In this document: piece by piece, positions 39,881 to 49,806 of the stretch
Numbering within the stretch: the first letter of the stretch is position 1
Layout of the letters: each line of letters starts with the position of its first letter
Source: Meinhardsimonia xiamenensis
Lineage (GTDB): Bacteria; Pseudomonadota; Alphaproteobacteria; Rhodobacterales; Rhodobacteraceae
Reading direction: 5' to 3'
NCBI RefSeq assembly: GCF_900102905.1
Contig: NZ_FNFV01000003.1
Coordinates: forward strand, 372,001-436,000
Length of the DNA stretch: 64,000 nt
Position numbers and translations under genes: made by a program
Notes under the pieces: model-generated
Databases searched by the model: none
What the model was told of the DNA's origin: nothing
Seen by the model: the letters and a program-made list of their open reading frames with translations, nothing else

Positions 39881-41776
39881 ATGAAGGATATCGAGCCGCA
39901 CTCCCTGTCGGCGGATGACTGGGACGAGCTGAACTTTCCCCGCCCCGAGGAGCAGGAGTTCGACCGTGTGGTTGAACGGGCGCTGTCGCGCCGCGGGTTT
40001 CTCGGCGGCATCATCGCCTTCGGTTCGGGGGCATCGGCCCTCGGCCTTGGGGTGCTGAAGGGCTCGACGGCGCTGGCCGGGGCGGGCCGTTTTGCCTTCG
40101 AGGGCATCCCGGCCGCCACCGACGCCACCGTGCACGTACCCGAAGGCTACGCGTGGAAGGTTCTGGTGCGCTGGGGTGATCCGCTGTTCGGCGATGCGGT
40201 GGGAGACTTTGACGATGCCACTGGCGGCAGTGCCGACAAGGCCGACCGTGTCTTCGGGGAGAACACCGACGGCATGGAGCATTTCGTGATCGACGGGCGC
40301 GAGGTGATCGCCGTCAACCACGAATACGCCAACCGGCGGGTCAACCTGCCGCAGGCCGCGGAAGGACGTCCGCGCGGCGCCGATGATGTGGCCAAGCTGC
40401 AGAAGTTGCAGGGCGTGTCGATATTCGAGATCCGGCAAGGGTCCGACGGCTGGGAAGTGGTGCTCGACAGCCCTCTCAACCGGCGCATCACGCATCTCAC
40501 GCCCATGCGCATTTCGGGCCCTGCGGCGGGTGACGAGCTGATGCGGACCGCGGCCGATCCCACCGGAACCGTCTGTCTTGGCACCTTCAACAACTGCGGA
40601 TCGGGCCGCACGCCGTGGGGGACGTTCCTCACCTGCGAGGAGAACTTCAACGGCTATTTCGGGGCCAGCGGGGACTTCGCCGTCGACGGACTCGCCGCCG
40701 AAGGGTACCGGCGGTACGGCATCGCCCCCGAGGGCTGGGGATATGACTATCACAAGTGGGATGCGCGCTTCGACGTGACGCAGGAGCCCAACGAACCGCA
40801 CCGCGCCGGCTGGGTCGTGGAGATCGACCCGGCCGATCCGCAATCGACCCCCGTCAAGCGCACCGCGCTTGGCCGCTTCAAGCATGAAAATGCGGCGGTT
40901 GTTCTGGCACCCGACGGGCGGGTCGTCGTGTACATGGGCGACGACGAGCGCGGCGAGTTTCTCTACAAGTTCGTCTCGAGCGGCGCCTATGGACCCGGCG
41001 TCGACACCTCGACGCTGCTTGACGAAGGGCAGCTCTATGCGGCGCGCTTCGAGGATGACGGCACCGGTCGCTGGCTTGCGTTGACCCCCGAGGCAACGGG
41101 CATGAGCCCGGCGCAGATTGCCATCTTCACCCGCATGGCCGCCTCCCGCGTGGGCGCGACGACGATGGACCGCCCCGAATGGGTGGCCGTCAATCCCGCG
41201 GCCGTAGAAGCGTATTGCGCGCTCACCAACAACCGCAACCGCGGTGTCAGGACCAACGCCGGGGGCGACTGGCAACGGGTGGGCGGGCCGAACCCGCGCA
41301 AGATCAACAACTTCGGCCAGATCGTGCGCTGGCGGCCCGCGGGCGACGATCACGCTGCCGAAAGCTTCGCCTGGGATCTCTACGTGATGTGCGGGAATCC
41401 CGCCGTCTCGGAGGGGCCGTACAGGGGAACGGCGAACATCACCGTCGGCAACATGTTCAACTCCCCCGACTGCATGATGTTCGACACCACGGGTCTGCTC
41501 TGGATCCAGACCGACGGCGATGATTCGAACGAAGGCGAGTTCGCCGGGCAGGGGAACAACCAGATGCTCGCCGGAGACCCGGTGACGGGCGAGATCCGGC
41601 GCTTCCTGACCGGCCCGAGGGGTTGTGAGGTCACCGGGCTGACCTGGTCGGCGGACCGGCGGACGATGTTCGTCGGAATCCAGCATCCCGACGCGCCGTT
41701 CCCCGATGGAGCCGGCAGGCTGCCCCGCTCATCGATCATCGCCATCTGGCGCGAAGATGGCCGCCCGCTCGGCTGA
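39881..41776 (+). CDS. phoX: Alkaline phosphatase PhoX
   Basis: Secreted phosphomonoesterase using calcium and iron, releasing phosphate from organic esters. 631 residues, normal length. The twin-arginine signal appears late, at about residues 40-60 ([18 protein letters not shown]), as is usual for PhoX, so export is folded via Tat. Conserved blocks are [39 protein letters not shown], and [13 protein letters not shown] near the C terminus. AAGGAG precedes the ATG at 39881. The three-unit PHO box upstream predicts PhoB induction on phosphate limitation. It is monocistronic, followed by tRNA-Arg. Confidence 0.93.
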   Translation: MKDIEPHSLSADDWDELNFPRPEEQEFDRVVERALSRRGFLGGIIAFGSGASALGLGVLKGSTALAGAGRFAFEGIPAATDATVHVPEGYAWKVLVRWGDPLFGDAVGDFDDATGGSADKADRVFGENTDGMEHFVIDGREVIAVNHEYANRRVNLPQAAEGRPRGADDVAKLQKLQGVSIFEIRQGSDGWEVVLDSPLNRRITHLTPMRISGPAAGDELMRTAADPTGTVCLGTFNNCGSGRTPWGTFLTCEENFNGYFGASGDFAVDGLAAEGYRRYGIAPEGWGYDYHKWDARFDVTQEPNEPHRAGWVVEIDPADPQSTPVKRTALGRFKHENAAVVLAPDGRVVVYMGDDERGEFLYKFVSSGAYGPGVDTSTLLDEGQLYAARFEDDGTGRWLALTPEATGMSPAQIAIFTRMAASRVGATTMDRPEWVAVNPAAVEAYCALTNNRNRGVRTNAGGDWQRVGGPNPRKINNFGQIVRWRPAGDDHAAESFAWDLYVMCGNPAVSEGPYRGTANITVGNMFNSPDCMMFDTTGLLWIQTDGDDSNEGEFAGQGNNQMLAGDPVTGEIRRFLTGPRGCEVTGLTWSADRRTMFVGIQHPDAPFPDGAGRLPRSSIIAIWREDGRPLG

Positions 41777-41844
41777 GCGCGGTCGGCGGGCGAAATTCGC
41801 GATTGTCTAGGCGCGGGCGATGGGGTATCCGTCGCCCGCGCGAG

Positions 41845-41921
<77 letters not shown>

Positions 41922-42046
41922 TTGCCTGGCTCCGCGCGCGCAACGCCTGCAGGGCTGGCAGGCAGTTCCCGGTTCGAAACCACGTGAGAGGTCGGGGCGG
42001 CTCCGGCTGGTGTCCGTCTCTCTTCGGGCAGGTGCCAGGCGCCGCC

Positions 42047-42985
42047 TTACGCAGGGCCGGCGACGCTCGGCGCTGCTCCCTCGAGCGCGGCAAGTTCGGC
42101 TGCCAGCGCCGCGCGCTGCGCGGCATCGAGTGGCGTGAGTGGCGGGGCCATCCGCGTCCAGCTTTCCTCGCCGCTGCGCCAGGCCGCGATCTGTTTCATC
42201 GCCGCCACGAGCGGGAACTTCGCCGCCAGGGCACGCGCGGCCTTGACCCTCGCCATGGCCGCGGTGCGGGCGGGGCCTTCGGGTGCCCGCAGCGCCGCCT
42301 GTGCCAGCGCGCCGAAGGCGTTCGTCGAGCCGGAAATCACCCCGGCGGTGCCGATGGCGAGCCCATCCCACAGCAAGGCCTCCGAGGAGGGAAACACGTC
42401 AAACCCGGCTTCCACGCCGCCGGTCGCCTCGACGAAGGCTCGGGTCTGCGCGAAGTCGCCGCTCGAATCCTTCAGACCGGCAATCACCGGCCCGAAGGCC
42501 GCGCGAAGCCGCGTCACCAGGGCGGTGGAAATCGGAACCGCCGACATCTGCGGGAAATGATAGAGATAGACGCGCAGGTCGTCGCGGCCGATCTTTTCCA
42601 CAAGCGCGGCATAGTAGGCGAAGAGCCCGTCTTCGGAGGGGTTCTTGTAGTAGTAGGGTGGCAGCACCAGCACATTCGTGTAGCCAGCATCCACCGCGGC
42701 GCGGGCGAGTTCCACCGCATCGCTTGCGGAGGGCGCGCCGGTGCCGAAGATCACCCGCTCCGGTTCGATGCCGGCTTCGGCAAGGGCGGCGGGCAGCGCA
42801 AGGCGCTCGCGCATGGAAATCGAGGTGCCCTCGCCCGTGGTGCCGGTGGGGGCGATTCCGTCACAACCGCCGGCCTCGCTCAGCAGATACCCGCAGTGGT
42901 CCAGGAACCTCGCGACATCGACGGCGAAGTTGTCGTCAAACGGCGTGATGGCGGCGGCGTAGATACCGTGGCGGGCCCTGGTCAT
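42047..42985 (-). CDS. Dihydrodipicolinate synthase family aldolase/lyase
   Basis: 312-residue class I aldolase of the DapA/NanA family. The [14 protein letters not shown] loop, the tyrosine in VYLYHFPQM and the Schiff-base lysine in [11 protein letters not shown] are all present, so it is catalytically competent. Lack of a DapA-like arginine context and the location away from lysine genes suggest a catabolic pyruvate-linked aldolase or dehydratase, not lysine synthesis; the substrate is unknown. The ATG at 42985 has GAGGAGGCAG upstream. It is divergent from a glutathione transferase gene over 163 bp. Confidence 0.87.
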   Translation of the reverse strand: MTRARHGIYAAAITPFDDNFAVDVARFLDHCGYLLSEAGGCDGIAPTGTTGEGTSISMRERLALPAALAEAGIEPERVIFGTGAPSASDAVELARAAVDAGYTNVLVLPPYYYKNPSEDGLFAYYAALVEKIGRDDLRVYLYHFPQMSAVPISTALVTRLRAAFGPVIAGLKDSSGDFAQTRAFVEATGGVEAGFDVFPSSEALLWDGLAIGTAGVISGSTNAFGALAQAALRAPEGPARTAAMARVKAARALAAKFPLVAAMKQIAAWRSGEESWTRMAPPLTPLDAAQRAALAAELAALEGAAPSVAGPA

Positions 42986-43148
42986 GGTCTGCCTCCTCTT
43001 GCTCGGGCGCGGCGACGTACCTCCTCCACGCTTACGTGTTGACCGGGGCGAGGGAAAGGCGCAACCAGCAAGCGGCCGGGCCCGTTGCCCGGCCACCAAA
43101 TGTGGCGGGCGCCCGGCGCGCCGGCCGCGTGACCGGAAAGGGACCGCG

Positions 43149-43787
43149 ATGATCGATCTTTACACCTGGACGACGCCGAACGGGCGCAAGGTTTCCATCC
43201 TTCTCGAGGAGCTAGGCGCGGAGTACGAGGTGCACCCGGTCGACATCTCAAAAGGCGAGCAGTTCGACCCCGGGTTCCTCAAGATCGCGCCCAACAACCG
43301 CATCCCGGCCATCGTTGACCGGGAAACGGGCATGGCGCTGATGGAGTCCGGTGCGATCATGCTCTACCTCGCGACAAAGTTCGACCGCTTCATCTGCAAG
43401 GGCGACGAGTACTGGCGCATGCTCGAGTGGCTCATGTGGCAGATGGGCGGGCTCGGACCGATGCTCGGGCAGGTGCATCACTTCGTGAAATTCAATCCCG
43501 GCGTCTGCCCCTATGCCGAGGAGCGCTACACAAGGGAAGCGCATCGGCTCTACGGCGTGCTGGACCGGCGCCTTGCCGGGCGCGACTTCATCGCCGGCGT
43601 GGGGCGGGGCGAATACAGCATCGCCGACATGGCCGCGTGGCCGTGGATCTCGCGCTTCGAGTGGCAGCGGATCGACCTTGCCGACTATCCCAATGTGCGC
43701 GACTGGTATCTGCGCATTGCCGCGCGGCCCGCGGTGCAGCGCGGCTACAAGGTGCCGAAGGATGTGGGCGACGTGCCGATGCCGTGA
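43149..43787 (+). CDS. Glutathione S-transferase family protein (YfcG/YghU-like)
   Basis: 212-residue enzyme with the N-terminal thioredoxin-like domain and the C-terminal helical domain. The start IDLYTWTTPNGRKVSILLEE, with TxPNxxK near the N terminus, is typical of the YfcG/YghU disulfide-bond oxidoreductase group. The glutathione site is MALMESGAIMLYLA (the ES motif). The helical N-cap YSIADMAAWPWI is conserved. It would act on glutathione disulfides or electrophiles in the cytoplasm. The ATG at 43149 follows GGAAAGGGAC. Upstream open sequence to 42984 lacks conservation. Confidence 0.9.
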   Translation: MIDLYTWTTPNGRKVSILLEELGAEYEVHPVDISKGEQFDPGFLKIAPNNRIPAIVDRETGMALMESGAIMLYLATKFDRFICKGDEYWRMLEWLMWQMGGLGPMLGQVHHFVKFNPGVCPYAEERYTREAHRLYGVLDRRLAGRDFIAGVGRGEYSIADMAAWPWISRFEWQRIDLADYPNVRDWYLRIAARPAVQRGYKVPKDVGDVPMP

Positions 43788-43829
43788 GCCGGGCGCCGCG
43801 GAAGACAATGGAGAACGGACCGGAACGGG

Positions 43830-43904
43830 TGGAGGCGCGTGCCGGATTCGAACCGGCATGAGCACGATTTGCAATCGTGTGCGTAACCATTCCGCCAACG
43901 CGCC
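43830..43904 (-). tRNA. tRNA-Cys (anticodon GCA)
   Basis: Minus-strand cloverleaf, 75 nt including CCA. Acceptor GGCGCGT/ACGCGCC with U73, anticodon stem CACGA/TCGTG with loop TTGCAAA giving GCA, T loop GGTTCGAATCC. It lies between the convergent glutathione transferase gene and quiC. Confidence 0.95.
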
Positions 43905-43991
43905 ACGGCCCTCCAGATATGCCATGTCCGGGCCGGTGGCAAGACGGTCGGCGAGGGCAGGGCGGTTGCTCCGGCCCGCTCCCGCGGGAGT

Positions 43992-45890
43992 TCAGCGCCG
44001 GGGCATCCCCTTGGGGCGCATCAGCCGTTTCTGGGCGGCGATGCGGAAGGGCGCGTTCGGGGCGCCATAGCCTGAATAGGCGCCGCGCCGCTCGACAATC
44101 TCGAAGAAGAAGCCATTGTCGAAGGGCCGCGAGTAGAGCTGGAAATAGGCGCCCTTCTCGTCCTCGTCATAGAGGATGTGATGGCGCGCGAGCCTTTCGA
44201 CCTCCTCCGCCGTCAGCCCGAAACGTGCCTTGAGGTCGCGGTAGTAGTTCTCGGTCATCGGCAGCGCCTCGAAACCCGCGGCCTCGAGGGCGCCGGCGGT
44301 GGCGAAGATGTCGTCCGTGGCGAAGGCAAGGTGCTGGACCGCGCCGCCGAAGCTCTCGGCAAGGAAGCTGCCGGCCAGCGTGCGGTGAGTTTCGGCGCCG
44401 TTCAGGGTGATGCGCACCGCCCCGTCACGGCTCGCCACCGCTTGGCTGCGCACAAGGCCGTCGGGGTCGATCACGTCAACCATCGGGGTCTTCGTCATCT
44501 CGAAGATCGAGGTGTAGAAGAGCGCCCAGCTCAGCATCTCGTCATAGCTCATCGTCTCGGCGATGTGGTCGATGCGCGTGAGCCCCGCGCCGCCTGGCGC
44601 CTCCGGCGCCGCACCCTCGCGCGGGCGGAACTCCACCTCCCACACCCGCGCCAGCCCGCTTGCCTCGTCGAGAAAGTGCAGCACGCTGCCGCCCACCCCG
44701 CGCACCGCCGGAATCTCGAGCTCGCCGGGCCCCACCGGCTGGTGAAAGGGTTCGGCCTTCAGGGCGGTGGCCCGCGCGACGGTGTCGGCCGCGCTGTCCA
44801 CCCGCAGCCCGATGTCGCATACCGAGCTGCCGTGCATCGCCCATGCTGAGGCGGCAAAGCCCGTCTCTTCCGCGTTCAGCACGATGCGCACCGCGCCCTG
44901 CTGCCACAGCTCGACCCGTTTCGAGACGTGATCGGCGACATGGCGAAAGCCCATGCTCGCCAGCATGGCCGAAAGCGCCTCCGCCTCGGCGCCGCGGGTG
45001 GTGAATTCGACGAACTCCACCCCGCGCACCGGCACGCGGGGCGGAATTTCCGGCAGGCGTGCGCGGATGTCGGGCTCGGCCCGGCGCACATCGTCGAGAA
45101 GCGCCACGATCGAGCGCAGACCGTCGCGCGCAAGCCCCTCGGGCCGGCCGCCGCGGAACTGGTCGTTGAAGATCTCGAGGCTTACCCAGTCGTCATAGCC
45201 GGTCGCGGCGACCGCGCGCATGAAGTCGGTGACGGGCAGGTCGCCTTCTCCCGGCATGCAGCGGAAATGCCGCGACCAGTAGAGCAGGTCCATCTCGATG
45301 AGCGGCGCGTCGGCCAGCTGGACAAAGACGATGCGATCGGCGGGGATGCGGCGGATGGTGTCGGGGTCGATGCGCCGTGCGAGCGTGTGAAAGCTGTCGA
45401 GGATGAGGCCGACGTTGGGGTGATCGGCGCGGCGCACGATCTCCCAGGCGTCGCGGTGATCGTTCACGTGCCGGCCCCAGGCCAGCGCCTCGTAGCCGAC
45501 GGTGATGCCGTATTCCCTGGCGATTTCCCCGAGCTCGCGGAAGTCCTCCGCCGCGCGGTCGATGCCGCCGAGCGCCTCGGGATGCACCGAGGAGCAGACG
45601 AGGATGCGGCTCGCGCCGAGCTCTGCCATGGTGTCGAACTTCGCGCGCGCCCGGTCGAAGGCGCGCCGGCGCAGTTCGCCGGTGAGTCCCTCGAAGTCCC
45701 GGAAGGGCTGGAAAAGCGCGATCTCGAGCCCGTGGTCGCGGATCATCCGGCCGATCTCGCGCGGGCTGCCTTCCTCGGCGATGAAGTCCTGCTCGAAGAT
45801 CTCGATGCCCTGAAAGCCCACGCGCGCGATGGCCTCGAGCTTTTCGCGGAAACTGCCGGAGATCGAAACCGTGGCGATCGAGGTCTTCAT
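43992..45890 (-). CDS. quiC: 3-Dehydroshikimate dehydratase, TIM barrel fused to HPPD-like domain (QuiC type)
   Basis: Converts 3-dehydroshikimate to protocatechuate. 632 residues in two parts: an N-terminal sugar-phosphate-isomerase-like barrel (residues 1 to about 280, start MKTSIATVSISGSFREKLEA, metal-ligand candidates in GYEALAWGRH, LILDSFHT and VSLEIFNDQFRGG) and a C-terminal 4-hydroxyphenylpyruvate-dioxygenase-like VOC domain (about 290-632, with IDHIAETM, VQHLAFATDD and FFFEIVERRG). This fusion is known from Pseudomonas QuiC1. The start at 45890 is the first ATG giving the barrel; the longer frame overlaps the TRAP gene. It ends the operon with the TRAP transporter and a shikimate dehydrogenase, which supports the assignment. 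Confidence 0.85.
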   Translation of the reverse strand: MKTSIATVSISGSFREKLEAIARVGFQGIEIFEQDFIAEEGSPREIGRMIRDHGLEIALFQPFRDFEGLTGELRRRAFDRARAKFDTMAELGASRILVCSSVHPEALGGIDRAAEDFRELGEIAREYGITVGYEALAWGRHVNDHRDAWEIVRRADHPNVGLILDSFHTLARRIDPDTIRRIPADRIVFVQLADAPLIEMDLLYWSRHFRCMPGEGDLPVTDFMRAVAATGYDDWVSLEIFNDQFRGGRPEGLARDGLRSIVALLDDVRRAEPDIRARLPEIPPRVPVRGVEFVEFTTRGAEAEALSAMLASMGFRHVADHVSKRVELWQQGAVRIVLNAEETGFAASAWAMHGSSVCDIGLRVDSAADTVARATALKAEPFHQPVGPGELEIPAVRGVGGSVLHFLDEASGLARVWEVEFRPREGAAPEAPGGAGLTRIDHIAETMSYDEMLSWALFYTSIFEMTKTPMVDVIDPDGLVRSQAVASRDGAVRITLNGAETHRTLAGSFLAESFGGAVQHLAFATDDIFATAGALEAAGFEALPMTENYYRDLKARFGLTAEEVERLARHHILYDEDEKGAYFQLYSRPFDNGFFFEIVERRGAYSGYGAPNAPFRIAAQKRLMRPKGMPRR

Positions 45891-45894
45891 GGCG

Positions 45895-47208
45895 TCATCC
45901 CGTGTAACCCAGCAGTCGTGGCAGCCATAGCACGAAATCGGGCAGGAAGGTGATGGCGGCGAGCGCGGCGAACAGCGCCAGGATGAACGGCCAGATCTCG
46001 GCGATGATCCGGCCAACCGGCTGATTGGTGATGTTGGCGGTGATGAACAGCAACAGCCCATATGGCGGGGTGACCAGCCCGATCATGGCGTTGACGACGG
46101 TGATCACCCCGAAATGGACAAGGTCGACGCCCAGCGCCTGCGCGGTGGGCAGCAGGATCGGCAGCACGATCAGGATGATCGCCCCGCCCTCGAGCACGCA
46201 TCCGAGCGCGAGAAGCAGGAGGTTCACCGGGATCAGAAAGCCCGTCGGCCCCAGATCGAAACCGGCAAGAAAGCCGGCGAGCGCGTTGGGGATGTCCTCA
46301 CGCGTGATCACGTAGTTGAAGGTGATGGAACCCGCGATCAGCACGCCAATGGCGCCGGTGGAGCGTGATCCCGCCTTCAGTGCCGCCCAGAAGGCGTCGA
46401 AGGAGACCGAGCGGTAGAACACCACCGAGATCGTCAGCGCATAGGCGGCGGCAACGGCGGCTGCCTCTGTCGGCGTCATCACCCCGCCGTAGATGCCGCC
46501 CAGCAGGATCACCGGCAGCATCAGCGCCGGGAATGCCTCGAAGGTGGCGCGCGGCAGCTCTCGCAGCGGCACCGCCTCGTCGACCGGAAAGCCCCGCCGG
46601 CGGGCGATCAGGAAGTTGGTCAGCGCCATCATCGCCGCCATCAGCAGCCCCGGCAGGAGCCCCGCGGCAAAGAGATAGCCGATCGACTGGTCGGAGACGA
46701 GGGCGTAGAGCACCATCGGGATCGAGGGCGGGATGATCGGCCCCACGGTCGCGGTCGCGGCGGTGATCGCCGCGGCATAGGCCGGGGTGTACCGCCCGTC
46801 GCGGGTCATCAGGTTGATGACGATCTTGCCCATGCCCACCGCATCGGCCACCGCAGAGCCTGACATGCCCGAGAAGATCACCGAGGAGACGACGTTGACA
46901 TGCCCGAGCCCGCCCCGGAACCGGCCCACCAGCGCCTGACAGAAGCGCAGCAGCCGGTCGGCGAGGCTGCCCACGTTCATGATGTCGGCGGCAAGGATGA
47001 ACAGCGGGATCGCAAGCAGCGTGTAGCCGTTGTAGAGCCCCTGAAGCAGCTGCTCGGTGGTGATCGAGGGGTCGAAGCCACGCGGGAAGCGCATGTCCAT
47101 CAGGATCAGGTAAAGGAAGGAGCCGCACATCATCGCGATCCCGACGCTGAGCCCCGAAAGCGCCAGCGCCACGATGAGCAGCATCGACAGCGTGAACGGA
47201 TCAGTCAT
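45895..47208 (-). CDS. TRAP transporter large permease (DctM family)
   Basis: 437-residue membrane channel subunit of a tripartite ATP-independent periplasmic transporter, with about 12-13 helices. Family segments are VIFSGMSGSAVADAVGMGKI, VGPIIPPSIPMVLYA, GGIYGGVMTPTEAAAVAA and VNAMIGLVTPPYGLLLF. It overlaps dctQ by 8 bp and is followed after 4 bp by quiC, so transport and degradation are coupled. By context the substrate is probably shikimate, quinate or dehydroshikimate. Confidence 0.93.
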   Translation of the reverse strand: MTDPFTLSMLLIVALALSGLSVGIAMMCGSFLYLILMDMRFPRGFDPSITTEQLLQGLYNGYTLLAIPLFILAADIMNVGSLADRLLRFCQALVGRFRGGLGHVNVVSSVIFSGMSGSAVADAVGMGKIVINLMTRDGRYTPAYAAAITAATATVGPIIPPSIPMVLYALVSDQSIGYLFAAGLLPGLLMAAMMALTNFLIARRRGFPVDEAVPLRELPRATFEAFPALMLPVILLGGIYGGVMTPTEAAAVAAAYALTISVVFYRSVSFDAFWAALKAGSRSTGAIGVLIAGSITFNYVITREDIPNALAGFLAGFDLGPTGFLIPVNLLLLALGCVLEGGAIILIVLPILLPTAQALGVDLVHFGVITVVNAMIGLVTPPYGLLLFITANITNQPVGRIIAEIWPFILALFAALAAITFLPDFVLWLPRLLGYTG

Positions 47209-47722
47209 AGTCGTGGGTCTCCGGCCGGGGTTCCAGCTCGGCGCGCGGCCGGTCTCCGGCGATGCCGGCCCAGACCAGCGCCAGCATCCTGACGATCACG
47301 GCGATGTGGAAGGGGATGTAGACCGCGAAGACAAGGTCGAAGCGCCACTGGAAGGCGGCGGTGCGCTCGATCTTCATGAAGGTCACGTAGTCCCAGGCAT
47401 GGGGCAGGGTCCAGGCGAAGATCGCCGCCGTCACCAGCCCCACGAAGACATCCATCGCCCGGCGCGCGCCACGCGGCGCGGCATTGTATAAGATGTCGAG
47501 GCGGATCATCTCGCCGGGGGTGAGCACGAAGGCGAAGGCCAGCAGGATGCCCCACAGCCAGGCGATGGTGACCCATTCCACGGTCCACAGCACCGGCCAG
47601 CCGAGGACGTAGCGGAACAGGATCTGCAGAAGGAAGACGACGAACATCGACAACAGAAGCCCCGCCGTCAGGTGATTGACCAGCACGGCGAGGCGCCCGG
47701 CGATCCGGCGCAGTCGGTCCAT
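47201..47722 (-). CDS. TRAP transporter small permease (DctQ family)
   Basis: 173-residue four-helix membrane subunit that bridges the binding protein and the large permease. The conserved LLQILFRYVLGWPVLWTVE and WLWGILLAFAFVL segments mark it as DctQ. The start at 47722 lies 68 bp after the binding-protein gene, and the stop overlaps the DctM gene. No signal sequence is needed; helices are at about 12-35, 45-65, 88-108 and 130-152. Confidence 0.9.
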   Translation of the reverse strand: MDRLRRIAGRLAVLVNHLTAGLLLSMFVVFLLQILFRYVLGWPVLWTVEWVTIAWLWGILLAFAFVLTPGEMIRLDILYNAAPRGARRAMDVFVGLVTAAIFAWTLPHAWDYVTFMKIERTAAFQWRFDLVFAVYIPFHIAVIVRMLALVWAGIAGDRPRAELEPRPETHDYD

Positions 47723-47790
47723 TGGCAGGCCCTCCCTTCAGTGCAAGGCGGCGGGCGATCATCACCGCCCGCCGCCGGCTCCCGCAAGGA

Positions 47791-48768
47791 TCAGTTGGCG
47801 GTGTAGCCGTTGATCCGGTCGTAGAGGCCCTCGGGCCAGTCCTTGTCCTGCCCCTCGGCGGCATAGACCTTCTTGACGTTCGCCACGAAGGCGTCGAGGT
47901 CGGGGGTGTAGATGTCGATCCCCTTCGCCTTCATGTCGGCCTCGAGCTCCTGCTCGAGCTTCAGCGTGGCCTCGTCGAGTGCGCGCTCGAAGTTCTTCGC
48001 GCACTCCTGCACCCTGGCCTGCTGCTCGGGGGTGAGGGAGTTCCACTTCGCCAGCGAGATGGTGAAGAGGTTGTGGCCGACGAGGTGCGCGGTCTTGCCG
48101 ATGTGGTTGATGACCTCGTCGAACTTCATGGAGCGGGTGGCCGGAAAGCCGTTGTCCTGACCGTCGATCGCCCCGGTCTGCAGCGCGGTGTAGACCTCGG
48201 TGAAGGGTACCGGCACGGTGGTTGCGCCCATGGCGCGGCCCACGAGCTGCCAGCCCTCGCCCGGCGGCATGCGCAGCTTCATGCCCTTCAGGTCGTCGGG
48301 GGTCATCACCCGCTTGTCGCCCTTGTAGCCGAGGTGGCGCGTGCCGTTGTAGGGCGTGGCGAGGATCTTCACCTGCGCCTTTTCCTCGATCTCCTTCCAC
48401 AGCTCGTCAAGGAGGTCGGAATTGTAGACCGCTCGCATGTGCTCGTAGTCACGGAACAGGAAGGGCGCGCCGAGCACCTTGGTGTGCGGCACCTGGTTGT
48501 AGAAGTCGAAGATGGCGAGGTTGCCCATGTCGAGGTTGCCGCGCTGCATCGCCGTCAGCTCGGTGCCCTGCTTGAACAGCGTCGCGCCGTGGTAGGACTT
48601 GAAGTCGAAGTCGTCGCCGAGGCATTCGCCGAATTCCTTGCGCAGGATCTGCGAGCGGATGTCGTTCTCGGCCACGGTGTCGGAGTAGATCAGCTCCACC
48701 TTGTCGGCCATTGCGGCGGTGGCGCTGAGCAGCATGGCGGCGATGCCGCCGGTCAGGATGTTGCGCAT
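47791..48768 (-). CDS. TRAP transporter periplasmic binding protein (DctP family)
   Basis: 325-residue solute receptor with a Sec signal peptide (MRNILTGGIAAMLLSATAAMA, cleavage after about residue 21). Typical DctP motifs are the LGAPFLFRDYEH segment, GTRHLGYKGDKRVMTPDDL, and the carboxylate-binding arginine in KLRMPPGEGW together with VYTALQTGAIDGQDN. The carboxylate clamp fits an acid such as shikimate or quinate. The ATG shares one base with the stop of the upstream dehydrogenase (TAATG), so the receptor is translationally coupled to it. Confidence 0.93.
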   Translation of the reverse strand: MRNILTGGIAAMLLSATAAMADKVELIYSDTVAENDIRSQILRKEFGECLGDDFDFKSYHGATLFKQGTELTAMQRGNLDMGNLAIFDFYNQVPHTKVLGAPFLFRDYEHMRAVYNSDLLDELWKEIEEKAQVKILATPYNGTRHLGYKGDKRVMTPDDLKGMKLRMPPGEGWQLVGRAMGATTVPVPFTEVYTALQTGAIDGQDNGFPATRSMKFDEVINHIGKTAHLVGHNLFTISLAKWNSLTPEQQARVQECAKNFERALDEATLKLEQELEADMKAKGIDIYTPDLDAFVANVKKVYAAEGQDKDWPEGLYDRINGYTAN

Positions 48769-49742
48769 TATCGGTCCTCCCTTGGTGCGCTGAGGGTGCC
48801 GGACGTCCCGGCGGTCTGGCGGCTGCCCGCAGCCTCGAAGGCCGCGCGCATCCGGTCGGGGTCGGCCTTGCAGCCGGTGAACAGCTCGAAGGCCCGCACG
48901 GCCTGGAACACGGCCATGCCCGCCCCGCTCATCACCCGGCAGCCGCGGGCGCGAGCGGTGGCGAGAAGCTCCGTTTCGAGCGGGAAATAGACGATGTCGG
49001 CGACCCAGTGGCGGGGCCTGATGAGCGCGGCGGGCAGGGGCAGGCCGGGATGGCTGGCCATGCCGATGGGCGTCGCGTTGACGAGCCCGCATGCGCGCTG
49101 CGCTGCCGCGGCGAGCGCTTCCGTGCCGGGGCTCACCGCCTCGACGCGCGCCGCGCCGTGGCGCGCGGCAAGGCGCTGCGCCAGGGTCTCGGCAGCCTCC
49201 TGGCGCGAGTCGCGGATGAGCAGCAGGCCCACGCCCTGCGCCATCAGCGCTTCGGCGACCGCCCCGCCCGCGCCGCCAGCCCCGAGGAGAAGCACTACCT
49301 CGCGGGGTGCCTCGGCCAGTTCGCGGGCGAAGGCCTCGGCAAAGCCCCAGCAATCGGTGTTGTGCCCATGGCGGCGCCCGTCCTCGAACACCACGGTGTT
49401 GACCGCCCCCACCGCTTCGGCGGCAGGCGAAAGGCTGTCGAGATGGGCGAGCGCGGCCTGCTTGAACGGATGGGTGACGTTCACCCCCCGGCAGCCGACC
49501 GCCTCCGCCTCGGCCAGGAGTGCGCCGATGTCGGCACCGGGTCGGCCGGCCGTGTCGATCAGGTCGTAGTGATAGGCAAGGCCCTGTGCACGGCCTTCGG
49601 CCATGTGCATCGCCGGGGTGCGCGAGGCGCCGATACCGGCCCCGATCAGCGCCGCGCGGATCGTGCCCGCGGCATCGGTGGGCGCATTGCCGGCATCAGG
49701 CATCGTCCGGCCTGTGCGGTCCTTGCCCGTGATTTCCTGCAC
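48768..49742 (-). CDS. Shikimate/quinate dehydrogenase (QuiB/AroE-like)
   Basis: 324-residue NAD(P)-dependent dehydrogenase of the AroE fold. Substrate motif GASRTPAMHMAEG has S-x-T, typical of quinate/shikimate dehydrogenases, where AroE has S-x-S. The catalytic pair is Lys in GVNVTHPFKQAA and Asp in HNTDCWGF; the dinucleotide loop is LGAGGAGGAV. After the second strand, LLIRDSRQ carries Asp, which suggests NAD+ over NADP+ and hence a catabolic role. The start is GTG at 49742 with GGAGGGAGG at good spacing; ATG at 49703 is an alternative without one. It heads the leftward quinate/shikimate operon. Confidence 0.87.
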   Translation of the reverse strand: MQEITGKDRTGRTMPDAGNAPTDAAGTIRAALIGAGIGASRTPAMHMAEGRAQGLAYHYDLIDTAGRPGADIGALLAEAEAVGCRGVNVTHPFKQAALAHLDSLSPAAEAVGAVNTVVFEDGRRHGHNTDCWGFAEAFARELAEAPREVVLLLGAGGAGGAVAEALMAQGVGLLLIRDSRQEAAETLAQRLAARHGAARVEAVSPGTEALAAAAQRACGLVNATPIGMASHPGLPLPAALIRPRHWVADIVYFPLETELLATARARGCRVMSGAGMAVFQAVRAFELFTGCKADPDRMRAAFEAAGSRQTAGTSGTLSAPREDR

Positions 49743-49806
49743 GGCTTCCTCCCTCCGTCTGTTGGATGCCCGTCCGGCAGCCCGGCCAATGCTGGCGAGG
49801 GGAATG

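Noticed and set aside
41945-41963. Hairpin GCCTGC/GCAGGC after tRNA-Arg as terminator
   Set aside because: Only a 6-bp stem with a 7-nt loop and no following T-run, so support is weak.
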